Part shown: positions 29,603-37,793 of the stretch, in pieces
Layout of the letters: each line of letters opens with the position of its first letter
Position numbering within the stretch: the first letter of the stretch is position 1
Assembly (NCBI GenBank): GCA_023398165.1
Contig: JAEWSQ010000014.1
Span: 124,001 to 188,000 of the forward strand
DNA length: 64,000 nt
Source: Spirochaetota bacterium
GTDB taxonomy: Bacteria; Spirochaetota; Spirochaetia; Treponematales; Treponemataceae
Direction of reading: 5' to 3'
Notes under the pieces: generated by a model
Told to the model about the DNA's origin: nothing
The model's input: the letters and a program-made list of their open reading frames with translations, nothing else
The model's database searches: none
Position numbers and translations under genes: made by a program

Positions 29603-29665
29603 AAGAGCCTGTCCACAGAGGGCAGACTCTTTTTTAAAAGGAGTCTGCCATGTAAGGCAGATTTT
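29603..29665 (+). promoter_or_regulatory. Terminator and alternative hairpins upstream of the DHH gene
   Basis: Four short segments can pair in three mutually exclusive ways. AAGAGCCTGTCC pairs with GGGCAGACTCTT, followed by a T run (29,603-29,635). GGCAGACTC (29,621-29,629) pairs perfectly with GAGTCTGCC (29,641-29,649). TCTGCC (29,644-29,649) pairs with GGCAGA (29,656-29,661), followed by TTTT. This resembles a terminator/antiterminator leader. At minimum, the first hairpin is a terminator. Confidence 0.6.
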
Positions 29666-29676
29666 AAGGAATAGAG

Positions 29677-30657
29677 ATGAATGTAATAACCAAAGAACAG
29701 TTAATCTCTTTTAAGGATTTTATAGATAAACACGAGGCTTTTTATATAACCGGACATAAAGAGCCGGACGGAGATTGTCTGACAAGTTCTTTGGGTGTTG
29801 CTCAAATAATTAAAAAAATAGGAAAACCGTACCAGCTTTTATCATCCGGTCCGTTTAAGAGAACGGAAATTAAGAAATATGAAAACCTCTTTTCAAAATC
29901 ATGTAAAATCCTTCACGAAAATAGAAAAAAAATTGGATTAATCATTGTTGACTGCTCGGAATTTGAACGTTTAGGTGATTATGAAAAAGAGCTGCGAGAT
30001 TTAGACTATTTTATTCTTGATCATCACAAAACATCAGAATTTGCTTCAAACAACGGAATAATAAATACCAAAGCACCTGCTACCGTTTACATCATTCAGC
30101 ATATTTATGAGAATTTAATCGGTAAAGTTGATAAGGAAACAGCTGAAATACTTTTTTTCGGTCTTTGTACCGATACAGGATTTTTCCGTTTCCTCGATGA
30201 AACAAGCGAGGATGTTTTTTTATCTGCGGCCCGCCTCGTTAAAAGCGGTGCAAACCCCAGACAGACATATGCTGAAATAACAAGCGGCAAACCCTTCAGT
30301 ACCAGAAAACTGCTTTCAATAATGCTTGACAGAGCCGAGCAGAAATTTGACGGAAAACTGATATATACCTATGAAACCCTTGATGATACTCGAAAATACG
30401 GGCATGAAGGAAGGGATTCTGACAGCCTGTACCAGATGCTGTTGTCTGTTGATAATGTAAAGGCCGTTTTATTCATCAGGCAGGATACAGAGAAAACCTG
30501 TACAGCAGGTTTCCGTTCAAAAGAAGACATTGATGTAAGCGCCATTGCAGCGGTGTTCGGCGGCGGCGGTCATAAAAACGCGGCAGGACTCAGCACTACC
30601 GGAAAAATTTCCCAGCTTCTTCCAAAAATTTTAAAAGAATTTGAAAAAATCTTTTAA
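29677..30657 (+). CDS. DHH/DHHA1 phosphoesterase (NrnA-like)
   Basis: The DHH catalytic motifs appear in order: GHKEPDGDCLTSSLG (about residue 26), IVDCSEFERLGDYE (about 90), LDHHKTSEF (about 114), and a C-terminal DHHA1 glycine loop GGGGHKNAAG (about 290). NrnA-type enzymes degrade short oligoribonucleotides and pAp; relatives cleave cyclic dinucleotide products such as pGpG or pApA. A short ribosome-binding site (AAGGA) follows the hairpins above. The substrate cannot be set from motifs alone. Confidence 0.85.
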   Translation: MNVITKEQLISFKDFIDKHEAFYITGHKEPDGDCLTSSLGVAQIIKKIGKPYQLLSSGPFKRTEIKKYENLFSKSCKILHENRKKIGLIIVDCSEFERLGDYEKELRDLDYFILDHHKTSEFASNNGIINTKAPATVYIIQHIYENLIGKVDKETAEILFFGLCTDTGFFRFLDETSEDVFLSAARLVKSGANPRQTYAEITSGKPFSTRKLLSIMLDRAEQKFDGKLIYTYETLDDTRKYGHEGRDSDSLYQMLLSVDNVKAVLFIRQDTEKTCTAGFRSKEDIDVSAIAAVFGGGGHKNAAGLSTTGKISQLLPKILKEFEKIF

Positions 30658-30759
30658 ATATTTTCAAATTTTTGTATTCAGTATCTTTTTTCTGCAGAAT
30701 TTACTTCTTTTTTCCCGGTAAAGTATCACTATTTCCCTTTTTTATTCTTTTTTTCCCGT

Positions 30760-30775
30760 TGGCATTAAAATTGCA
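30760..30775 (+). promoter_or_regulatory. Sigma-54 (-24/-12) promoter
   Basis: TGGCATTAAAATTGCA matches the RpoN consensus at the -24 GG and -12 GC, with the required spacing and the flanking TTG. The only departures are two weakly conserved bases after the -24 element. It stands about 25 bases before the sigma-like gene. The window also encodes an NtrC-type activator, a candidate to act here. Confidence 0.7.
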
Positions 30776-30799
30776 TAATCCTCTTATACCGGGGGTTAT

Positions 30800-31651
30800 A
30801 TGAATTCTAAAAAAGTTAACATGCTGTTTGACGATTTACGCAACGGCTTGATCAATGAAAAAGAGGCACTAAGCTGCATCTATGAATTTATCTGTTCAAA
30901 TAAAGCATTTTTTAATATCAGGAAATTAGATGAAGACGATATCAATGATTTTATTATTTATATTTATGAGAGTCTTAAGAAGTCATTCATCAATTTTAAT
31001 TGTGAAAAATCATCGTATGTTACCTATTTGCAGAATATTGTCCGTCTCAATTATAAGAGCTGGATAAGAATCAGCAGCAGATCAAAATCCATACAAAGAT
31101 ATATTATTACCCAGGTCAAGAATGAGTACAATGAAGATGATGATACGTATCATTACTTCAGCGATATTACAGAAGAGTACAATTCATCGGGAACAGAACT
31201 TCAAAAGTTTGATACAGTCCAGCTTCTTGCAGTCGCATTAAAATCGTCTTATTTTTTAACTCCTTCACATATTTCTACACTTGCGAAAAAAACTGGTTTA
31301 ACAGAAGAATATATTTGGTCTCTGAAAAGAAATGTGGATGATTTTATGAAAGATAAATATAAAAAAAATGAAGACCGAATAGAAAGGATTCACAAAAGCT
31401 ATTTTTTCCGCCAGAGGGCTCTGGAAACGCTGTCCTATCTTCCTAAAAATCATCCTTACTACCCTAAAGTGTACAGAACATTTATCTTTCATGATGAAAA
31501 TTGGAAAAAAAAGAGACAGAATATTCAGTATAGAACGGTGCTGCCGGTAAACAGTTATATTGCAAAACTTCTGAATATTTCCGAATCAGTTGTAATACGA
31601 GCCGTTGCAAAGGCTAAAAAAATTCTCATAAGAAGTGGTAATAAAGTATAA
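30800..31651 (+). CDS. Sigma-factor-like regulatory protein
   Basis: This is a 283-residue basic protein. A region near residues 55-95 (DDINDFIIYIYESLKK, then SSYVTYLQNIVRLNYKSW) has the helical pattern of sigma-70 region 2. The C-terminal VNSYIAKLLNISESVVIRA followed by KAKKIL fits the region 4 helix-turn-helix. The middle part does not match canonical sigma domains. It could be a divergent sigma factor or a DNA-binding regulator derived from one. The sigma-54 promoter upstream and the flagellin genes about 1 kb downstream suggest a link with late flagellar or envelope genes. This is inference. Confidence 0.5.
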   Translation: MNSKKVNMLFDDLRNGLINEKEALSCIYEFICSNKAFFNIRKLDEDDINDFIIYIYESLKKSFINFNCEKSSYVTYLQNIVRLNYKSWIRISSRSKSIQRYIITQVKNEYNEDDDTYHYFSDITEEYNSSGTELQKFDTVQLLAVALKSSYFLTPSHISTLAKKTGLTEEYIWSLKRNVDDFMKDKYKKNEDRIERIHKSYFFRQRALETLSYLPKNHPYYPKVYRTFIFHDENWKKKRQNIQYRTVLPVNSYIAKLLNISESVVIRAVAKAKKILIRSGNKV

Positions 31652-31670
31652 TTTTTTGTATACTTTCACA

Positions 31671-32321
31671 ATGGAAATATACTTGGCAAGCGGCAACTCT
31701 CATAAGAAACAAGAGATTGAACAATTATTCCCTAATCACACCTTTGTTCTTCCTAAAGAACGCGGTATTAATTTCAATCCAGAAGAAACGGGCAGCAGTT
31801 TTTTTGAAAACAGTTTACTAAAAGCAGAAGAACTGTGGAAAATAGTTCAAAAACCGGTGTTAGCAGATGATTCGGGTATTTGTGTAAGCATTCTTAATAA
31901 CCGTCCGGGAATTTTTTCGGCACGGTATTGCGGTAAAAATGTTCCTGCAGGTTCATTGGAATTAAGTCCCGATGAACAAAACAGACTTCTGATTGAGGAA
32001 GTTAATGATGAAATCATAGAGAAAAATTTTGACAAGTTAGATCCGGTACTCCGCCGTTGTTTTTATGTCTGTTCGATGGTCTTCTATTACGGTGATTTTA
32101 CCTATGCTTCGGTGCAGGAAACACTTGAAGGTTCTATTGTATCTTCGTATGATCAGCAAAAAGGTACAGGTGGATTCGGTTATGATCCTATTGTGTACCT
32201 CAAAAACTATGATAAAACAGTTTCAGAGCTTCCCATTGAGGAAAAAAACCGCATATCTCACAGAGGTAAGGCGTGTTCATTGCTAAGACCTCTTATAGAC
32301 GCTTTTTCTATGCACTTATAA
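31671..32321 (+). CDS. rdgB: XTP/dITP pyrophosphatase (RdgB/HAM1 family)
   Basis: The N-terminal YLASGNSHKKQEIEQL binding motif, VLADDSGICVSILNNRPGIFSARY near residue 65 and GGFGYDPIVYL near 165 define the Ham1 family. SHRGKA near the C-terminus completes the nucleotide site. It removes deaminated purine triphosphates from the pool. The ATG at 31,671 places the SGN motif at residue 7, as in the family; the longer frame overlaps the previous gene. Confidence 0.9.
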   Translation: MEIYLASGNSHKKQEIEQLFPNHTFVLPKERGINFNPEETGSSFFENSLLKAEELWKIVQKPVLADDSGICVSILNNRPGIFSARYCGKNVPAGSLELSPDEQNRLLIEEVNDEIIEKNFDKLDPVLRRCFYVCSMVFYYGDFTYASVQETLEGSIVSSYDQQKGTGGFGYDPIVYLKNYDKTVSELPIEEKNRISHRGKACSLLRPLIDAFSMHL

Positions 32322-32447
32322 TTATACAATGAAGCTATTATGAATTTTCTGTCGTTACATTAAAGAATCATTATCAAACCTCGTCTTACTTTTGATAGTG
32401 CATTAGGTAACTTTTTAAAAACCGCCCTTTTTTATCAAAAAAACACT

Positions 32448-32474
32448 CAAGATTAAGGTCGAATATGCCGAAAC
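32448..32474 (+). promoter_or_regulatory. Sigma-28 (FliA-type) promoter of the first flagellin gene
   Basis: CAAG, 15 bases, then GCCGAAAC resembles the FliA consensus TAAA-N15-GCCGATAA with exact spacing. The transcript would have a leader of about 145 bases before flaB. Confidence 0.6.
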
Positions 32475-32582
32475 AGTACATGGGTAATAGCGGTACAATA
32501 CAGTCGTTGACTGCGTTCTACTTCTTTCCCGTGTGTGCTAATTTTCACGTATGTAGCCTTGCAAACGTGTAAGTAACACAAA

Positions 32583-32619
32583 GGCGACAAGGATGCCGCC
32601 TAAAAATTTCCATGGAGGA
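32583..32619 (+). promoter_or_regulatory. Putative CsrA-binding leader of the first flaB
   Basis: GGCG (32,583-32,586) pairs with CGCC (32,597-32,600) to present a GGA (32,591-32,593) in the loop. Further GGA motifs lie in the ribosome-binding site (32,614-32,619), about 23 bases downstream. This two-site layout is how CsrA represses flagellin translation in Bacillus. csrA and fliW are in this window. Confidence 0.5.
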
Positions 32620-32624
32620 AAAAT

Positions 32625-33485
32625 ATGGTCATCAACCACAACATGTCGGCAATGTATTCCAATCGTACTCTCGGAGTGACAACTGCTCGCTCTGCGAAAG
32701 ATATGGAAAGACTGTCATCCGGTATGAAAATTAACCGTGCCGGTGATGATGCATCCGGTTTGGCAGTATCTGAGAAAATGAGAAGCCAAATCCGCGGTTT
32801 GAATCAGGCATCACAGAATGCATCAAACGCTATCAACTTTGTTCAGGCTACTGAAGGTTACCTTCAGAGTACAACAGAAATTGTACAGCGCATTCGTGAG
32901 CTTGCAGTTCAGTCTTCAAACGGTATTTATTCCGATGAAGACAGAATGCAGATTCAAGTTGAAGTATCACAGCTTGTAGCAGAAATTGACCGTGTAGCAA
33001 GTCAGGCCCAATTTAACGGCATGAACATGCTCACAGGACGTTTTGCCCAGCAGACTGGAGAGAACGTTGTAACTGCTTCTATGTGGTTCCATATCGGTGC
33101 TAACATGGATCAGCGTGTAAATGTTTTCATAGGTACTATGACCGCAAGTGCACTTGGTCTTCGGGAATTAGGTTCAGAACAAATTATGAGCCTTGCTGCG
33201 CCGGATGATGCCAACCGTTCAATCGGTGCGCTCGATGAAGCTCTTAAAAAGATCAACAAGCAGAGAGCAGATCTTGGTGCATACCAGAACCGCCTTGACT
33301 ACACTGTATCGGGCATCGGTATTGCAGCAGAAAACCTTCAGGCTGCAGAATCACGTATCCGTGATACTGATATGGCAGCTCAGATGGTTGAATTTACCAA
33401 GAATCAGGTTCTTTCACAGGCTGGAACAGCTATGCTTGCACAAGCTAATGCTCAGTCTCAGAATGTCTTGTCCTTGCTTCAGTAG
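32625..33485 (+). CDS. flaB: Flagellin FlaB, copy 1
   Basis: This 286-residue core flagellin has the conserved N-terminal domain (INHNMSAMYSNRTLG, then LSSGMKINRAGDDASGLAVSEKM) and the C-terminal helix (ENLQAAESRIRDTDMA). There is almost no central variable domain, as in spirochaete FlaB. These proteins form the core of the periplasmic flagellar filament. The length matches treponemal FlaB proteins. It has its own sigma-28-type promoter and is followed by a terminator-like structure. Which numbered FlaB it corresponds to cannot be set without alignment. Confidence 0.97.
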   Translation: MVINHNMSAMYSNRTLGVTTARSAKDMERLSSGMKINRAGDDASGLAVSEKMRSQIRGLNQASQNASNAINFVQATEGYLQSTTEIVQRIRELAVQSSNGIYSDEDRMQIQVEVSQLVAEIDRVASQAQFNGMNMLTGRFAQQTGENVVTASMWFHIGANMDQRVNVFIGTMTASALGLRELGSEQIMSLAAPDDANRSIGALDEALKKINKQRADLGAYQNRLDYTVSGIGIAAENLQAAESRIRDTDMAAQMVEFTKNQVLSQAGTAMLAQANAQSQNVLSLLQ

Positions 33486-33497
33486 GGTACAGTAAAT

Positions 33498-33590
33498 AGC
33501 TTGCGGGACGGGCAGTAAACAACGTTTATTGTCTGTTCCGCAGCTTATTGAACGTTTTCAACCTGTCTCGCAAGTTATTTTCTGTTTTAT
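33498..33590 (+). terminator. Terminator-like region with two competing hairpins between the flagellin genes
   Basis: GGGACGGGCAGTAAAC (33,505-33,520) can pair with GTTTATTGTCTGTTCC (33,524-33,539). The larger arm AGCTTGCGGGACGGG (33,498-33,512) can pair with CCTGTCTCGCAAGTT (33,562-33,576), which is followed by a T-rich tail. The two stems share GGGACGGG, so only one can form at a time. Confidence 0.6.
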
Positions 33591-33638
33591 TCGTTTTCTC
33601 ATAATCATAAAAAACTTCATGTTTGCACTTATGCAGTA

Positions 33639-33668
33639 TGGACGATTGCCGCTTTTGTGTTGTATAAT
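33639..33668 (+). promoter_or_regulatory. Sigma-70-type promoter of the second flaB
   Basis: TGGACG and a perfect TATAAT are separated by 18 bases. The leader would be about 115 bases and includes a perfect seven-pair hairpin (ACCGGTT/AACCGGT) near 33,715. No sigma-28 site is evident, so the two flagellin genes may be controlled by different sigma factors. Confidence 0.5.
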
Positions 33669-33746
33669 AATAGCGGTAGATCCTTTTGCATAACAGTATT
33701 CTACCGGTTGGCGCTAAACCGGTTTTGACGTAGTGCTAAAAGGCAT

Positions 33747-33785
33747 AAAGCTATGGAAGGCTTTGTGTATTAAACAACATGGAGG
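33747..33785 (+). promoter_or_regulatory. Putative CsrA-binding leader of the second flaB
   Basis: AAAGC (33,747-33,751) pairs with GCTTT (33,760-33,764), with a GGA (33,755-33,757) in the loop. The ribosome-binding site GGAGG is at 33,781-33,785. The layout mirrors that of the first flaB even though the surrounding bases differ. Confidence 0.5.
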
Positions 33786-33791
33786 GTATGT

Positions 33792-34646
33792 ATGATTATT
33801 AATCATAACATGAGTTCTATGTATGCAAACCGTACATTGGGTGTTACAAACTCTCAATTAGCCGGCAACATAGAAAAACTCAGTTCCGGTCAGCGCATTA
33901 ATAAGGCTGGCGACGATGCATCAGGTTTAGCTGTATCTGAAAAAATGAGAACACAGGTACGCGGTTTAAATCAGGCTGAAAGAAATATCCAGAACGGTGT
34001 TTCCTTTATCCAGACAACCGAAGGCTATCTTGAAGAAACAACTGATATTCTTCAGCGCATACGTGAACTGTCAGTACAGTCAGCAAACGGTATTTATTCC
34101 GATGAAGACAGAATGCAGATTCAGGTAGAAGTATCGCAGCTTGTTTCTGAAGTAGACCGTATTGCAAGCCAGGCACAATTTAACGGTATGAACATGCTTA
34201 CAGGAGCCTTTGCAGCAGATTCTGCAGTAGGAAGAGTAATGCAGCTTCAAATCGGCGCTAATGTCGACCAGAACGCACGTATTTACATCGGCACAATGAC
34301 AGCTCAGGCTCTCGGCTTGACTGGTGCTCAGGGTTCTGATGAAAAGATTTCCATCTCTTCACCGGATGCCGCTAATATGGCGATTTCTACTTTAGATGAA
34401 GCGATGAAGTCTGTTAACAGACAGAGAGCGGACCTTGGTGCATATCAAAACCGTTTTGAAATTGCAGCTAAAGGCATAGCTGTAGCTGCTGAAAATATTC
34501 AGGCTGCAGAATCCCGCATCCGTGATACGGACATGGCTTCTGAAATCGTTAATTACACAAAGAACCAGATTCTCTCACAATCTGGTGCTGCAATGCTAGT
34601 ACAGGCAAATACACAGTCCCAAAACGTACTGAAGCTGCTTAGCTAG
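33792..34646 (+). CDS. flaB: Flagellin FlaB, copy 2
   Basis: The 284-residue protein is a close paralogue of the upstream flagellin. The N-terminal helix (IINHNMSSMYANRTLGVTN) and the C-terminal helix (ENIQAAESRIRDTDMASEIV) are near-identical. Differences cluster in the short centre around residues 145-190. Several core flagellins are normal in treponemes, where filaments are heteropolymers. The leader carries a strong GGAGG and the CsrA-like element above. Confidence 0.97.
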   Translation: MIINHNMSSMYANRTLGVTNSQLAGNIEKLSSGQRINKAGDDASGLAVSEKMRTQVRGLNQAERNIQNGVSFIQTTEGYLEETTDILQRIRELSVQSANGIYSDEDRMQIQVEVSQLVSEVDRIASQAQFNGMNMLTGAFAADSAVGRVMQLQIGANVDQNARIYIGTMTAQALGLTGAQGSDEKISISSPDAANMAISTLDEAMKSVNRQRADLGAYQNRFEIAAKGIAVAAENIQAAESRIRDTDMASEIVNYTKNQILSQSGAAMLVQANTQSQNVLKLLS

Positions 34647-34655
34647 CATTATTAC

Positions 34656-34762
34656 GTCATTAAAGAGAGTACTGGATGTCGTCTTTTTAATGATACCTTG
34701 ACAAACGGAAGGGGTGCGCCCCTCTTCCGTCTGCCGGGGTAAATCCGGTAATGGATTACCGG
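34656..34762 (+). promoter_or_regulatory. Three tandem hairpins between flaB and flaG
   Basis: TCATTAAAGA/TCTTTTTAATGA (34,657-34,693) is a weak terminator-like stem. ACGGAAGGGG/CCCCTCTTCCGT (34,705-34,730) is strong but not T-tailed. CCGGTAAT/ATTACCGG (34,745-34,762) sits just ahead of the flaG ribosome-binding site. They may limit readthrough or stabilise the flaG mRNA. Confidence 0.45.
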
Positions 34763-34784
34763 AACAGCTTCATGGAGGAGCCCT

Positions 34785-35150
34785 ATGAGTATTATGGTTA
34801 ATAACATCGGGCAGAGTTCGGCAATGGATGGCCGTAACGTTATCAGCACTTTGAAAACATCTTTTGTTCCTGGCACGGTTGAAGACACTACAGAGGTAAA
34901 CGCCGAAGCTGCAGATGTAGCTAAAGATTTTGAAAGCATTGAATCTCAGGTACGCAGAATACAGGATTATGCTAATTTTGTAGGAAGTAAAATTCAGTTT
35001 AGAGTGGATGAGGATTTGGGGAAGGTTATTGTCAAGATTGTTGATCCGCAAACCGATAAGGTTATTAAGGAGATTCCGTCCGCAGATGTTCAAAATCTAC
35101 AAATTCGTCTAAAAGAAGCATTAGGGTTACTCATAGACGAGAAGATATAG
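34785..35150 (+). CDS. flaG: FlaG-family flagellar protein
   Basis: The C-terminal 60 residues show the FlaG domain: KIQFRVDEDLGKVIVKIVDP followed by TDKVIKEIPSADVQNL. The N-terminus is short and variable. FlaG lies between flagellin and fliD in many bacteria and affects filament length. GGAGGAG precedes the ATG. The fliD gene follows after 21 bases. Confidence 0.88.
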   Translation: MSIMVNNIGQSSAMDGRNVISTLKTSFVPGTVEDTTEVNAEAADVAKDFESIESQVRRIQDYANFVGSKIQFRVDEDLGKVIVKIVDPQTDKVIKEIPSADVQNLQIRLKEALGLLIDEKI

Positions 35151-35171
35151 CCATGCGGGCAGTTATAATTA

Positions 35172-37172
35172 ATGGCAGATATCAGTATACCTGGTGTATC
35201 CGATACATATAAAACCAATGATCTCATTAAAGCCCTGGTTGAAGCGGAAAAAGTACCGCTCGTCCGGGAACAGGAAAAACTAGACGGTTTTAAAGTAGAA
35301 CAAAAAAACTGGCAGCGTATTAATCAGTATATGAGTGAAGTACGCGATTCTGCCAGATCTTTATATTCCTTTAATAATCCCTTTAATGAAAAAATCAGCA
35401 GTTCAACTCAGGAATCTTCCGTCAGTGCTATACCCGGAAGAGATGCGGAAATCGGTTCATTTAAAATTGATATTGACCGCATCGCATCTTCTGACCGTTT
35501 TCTTTCAGCAAATTTAAGCAAAGATACTGTCGTTGATCAGGGAACGTATACCTACCGAGTAGGAGATAAGTCTGTTACGTATTCCTGGAAAGGCGGCAAA
35601 CTCTCAGACTTTGTTGCAGGACTTAACAAACGCGGAAATAATATTATTAAAGCATCTTTAATAGGAGTTTCATCCTCCCAGCAGTCGCTTCTCATTGAAT
35701 CTCTCGTAACAGGGGAAAAAAACCGTCTGCAGTTCGAAGAAGATGCTTTAAGTTTTGCATTAAAAACTGACATGCTTAAGAGCGTTCCTTCAAACCGTAT
35801 TGAATTTGCTCTTTCTTCCGAGGAACTTATTGATGTTTCTATGAAGAAACCTCAATTTACGAATAATTCAATAGTATTATCTCCTGAATCGGGGTTTGAA
35901 ACACTCATACCTGAAAAAGTAAAACAGGACAGCGGCTCTGTAATTCATTTCACCTATGATATTAAAAATGTTCCCGACATTACTCAGACACCGGAAGAGT
36001 ACGACAGCCCGGTTCTACCCTCGCCTGTCTCTATTAATTATCAGGGAATAATTATCTATAATGAGCAGTCTGAAACCTCGCTTCCTCCTTCTTCTCCTGT
36101 TGAGCAAAGGAATCCTGTTGAGTCTAATACCTTTTTTTATATTAAAAATTCAGACGGGAACCTTATTCCACTTGATTCTTCTTCGGTCAGTTCAAATGAA
36201 GTTACAGTTTCCTTGAAGGATTATCCTTTACTTCAGTCAATTATTGTTAAAAATGAAAATACAGGCAGAGAAATAACTCTTTCGAGTTTTACATCTTCAA
36301 ACCCTCTGAATAATAACGGCTATGAACCGGTAAATCCGGTTTCAACGGCGCAGGACGCTAAACTAAAGTATGAGGGCATTACTATGGTCAGAGATACTAA
36401 CAAAATTGATGATATTGTACCGGATGTAACGCTTACTCTTGAGAGTCCGACAGAGAAAACCGCAACGATTTCAATAAAGCCCGATACTGAAAAAGTAAAA
36501 GACGAACTCATCACCTTTGTAGGACGCTATAATAAATTGATTGCAGAAATAAATATTCTAACCCAGTCAAAACCTGAAATAGTCAGTGAACTGCAGTATT
36601 TTACAGAAGATGAGAGCAAAGCAGCTCTTGAAAGACTGGGATCGTTGAGAAATGAGTTTGCTCTGACGAACAGTAAAAACTCGCTTCAGGGAATAATGAG
36701 CAATTCCTACAAATTTAACGATTCTGCTTCTTTTACCATGCTGTCTCAAATCGGTATTTCAACAAAGTCGTCTTCAGGCGGCGCTGTCTCAGCATCACAG
36801 TTACGTGGATATCTTGAAATTGATGAAAAAAAACTTGATGAAGTCTTAAAAGGAAACATGGTTCAGATAAAGGACCTGTTCGGTTTTGATTCAAACGGAG
36901 ACCTCATTACCGATTCCGGAGTTGCCTATCTTCTTGAACAGCATCTGCAGGCCTATGTTCAAACGGGCGGTATACTTGCAATGAAGAACACATCACTGGA
37001 TTCAAAAATATCAACATCACAAAAACAAATTGAAAAACTTGAAACCCAGGTTGCAAAGAAAGAACAGGAACTTAAAACCAAGTACGGTACAATGGAATCG
37101 ACCCTAAACAGTCTTCAATCCCAATCTGATACAATTACGAATTTCTCAAATCAAAATAACTCGAACAAATAA
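35172..37172 (+). CDS. fliD: Flagellar filament cap protein FliD
   Basis: The N-terminal FliD signature (SIPGVSDTYKTNDLIKALVEAEKVPL) and the C-terminal FliD domain are present. The tail includes LDSKISTSQKQIEKLETQVAKKE, the coiled coil that joins the filament. At 666 residues it is longer than enteric FliD but normal for treponemes. FliD caps the filament and folds incoming flagellin. It is preceded by flaG and followed by a gene in the position where fliS is usually found. Confidence 0.93.
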   Translation: MADISIPGVSDTYKTNDLIKALVEAEKVPLVREQEKLDGFKVEQKNWQRINQYMSEVRDSARSLYSFNNPFNEKISSSTQESSVSAIPGRDAEIGSFKIDIDRIASSDRFLSANLSKDTVVDQGTYTYRVGDKSVTYSWKGGKLSDFVAGLNKRGNNIIKASLIGVSSSQQSLLIESLVTGEKNRLQFEEDALSFALKTDMLKSVPSNRIEFALSSEELIDVSMKKPQFTNNSIVLSPESGFETLIPEKVKQDSGSVIHFTYDIKNVPDITQTPEEYDSPVLPSPVSINYQGIIIYNEQSETSLPPSSPVEQRNPVESNTFFYIKNSDGNLIPLDSSSVSSNEVTVSLKDYPLLQSIIVKNENTGREITLSSFTSSNPLNNNGYEPVNPVSTAQDAKLKYEGITMVRDTNKIDDIVPDVTLTLESPTEKTATISIKPDTEKVKDELITFVGRYNKLIAEINILTQSKPEIVSELQYFTEDESKAALERLGSLRNEFALTNSKNSLQGIMSNSYKFNDSASFTMLSQIGISTKSSSGGAVSASQLRGYLEIDEKKLDEVLKGNMVQIKDLFGFDSNGDLITDSGVAYLLEQHLQAYVQTGGILAMKNTSLDSKISTSQKQIEKLETQVAKKEQELKTKYGTMESTLNSLQSQSDTITNFSNQNNSNK

Positions 37173-37185
37173 AAAGGAGCTCACA

Positions 37186-37773
37186 ATGCAGGTCAGTATA
37201 AACGGTCAGAATATTGATATTTCCCTTGAAAACGAGAAAACTCTTGGAGACTTTTTGAAAGCCTTTGAAGAAAACTGTGCAGCAAATGATGCAACAATTA
37301 TAGGCATCATTGCCGACGGTCAGAATCTATCCGCGGGTATCATGGAAGATTATTTTTCAAAAAATCTGGAGGAAATTCAAGTTCTTGAACTTTCAACCGT
37401 CCGCTCTGCCGATATTCAAACTTCTTTACAAGATTTATCATTAAAAAGCGCTCAAATTGCAAAAAACCTCTGTTTAATTCCTTTACTCTATCAAACTGGT
37501 AAAGACAGTGAAGCTTTTGCATATATTACAGAATTTGCTGATTTTTTTAATATTTTCTGCAGAACTATCTCTTTATCGAGTCTATTTCCTGCAACGTATG
37601 GTACAATACAAATACAAAACAAATCCATATCCGAATTTCTTTCAGATTTTTCAGCTGTTTTGTCTGATTTTGAAAAGGCGCTTCATGATAACGATGTGGT
37701 ATTAGTTGGTGATTTAGCTGAGTATGAAATTGCACCGAGACTTGAATCTTTCAGCTCTCTGACTGCAACGTAA
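37186..37773 (+). CDS. Unknown protein in the fliS position
   Basis: The first about 70 residues look like a small beta-grasp domain (MQVSINGQNIDISLENEKTL). The remaining about 120 are helical, ending DNDVVLVGDLAEYEIAPRLESF. AAAGGAG precedes the ATG, 13 bases after fliD. No fliS is otherwise visible, so a flagellin- or FliD-chaperone role is plausible, but this is only inference from gene order and helix content. Confidence 0.7.
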   Translation: MQVSINGQNIDISLENEKTLGDFLKAFEENCAANDATIIGIIADGQNLSAGIMEDYFSKNLEEIQVLELSTVRSADIQTSLQDLSLKSAQIAKNLCLIPLLYQTGKDSEAFAYITEFADFFNIFCRTISLSSLFPATYGTIQIQNKSISEFLSDFSAVLSDFEKALHDNDVVLVGDLAEYEIAPRLESFSSLTAT

Positions 37774-37793
37774 CAACATAGAAGGAAGGCATA

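Noticed and set aside
33193..33495. 100-residue frame within the first flaB
   Set aside because: It overlaps the highly conserved C-terminal flagellin coding region in another frame and has no start signal.
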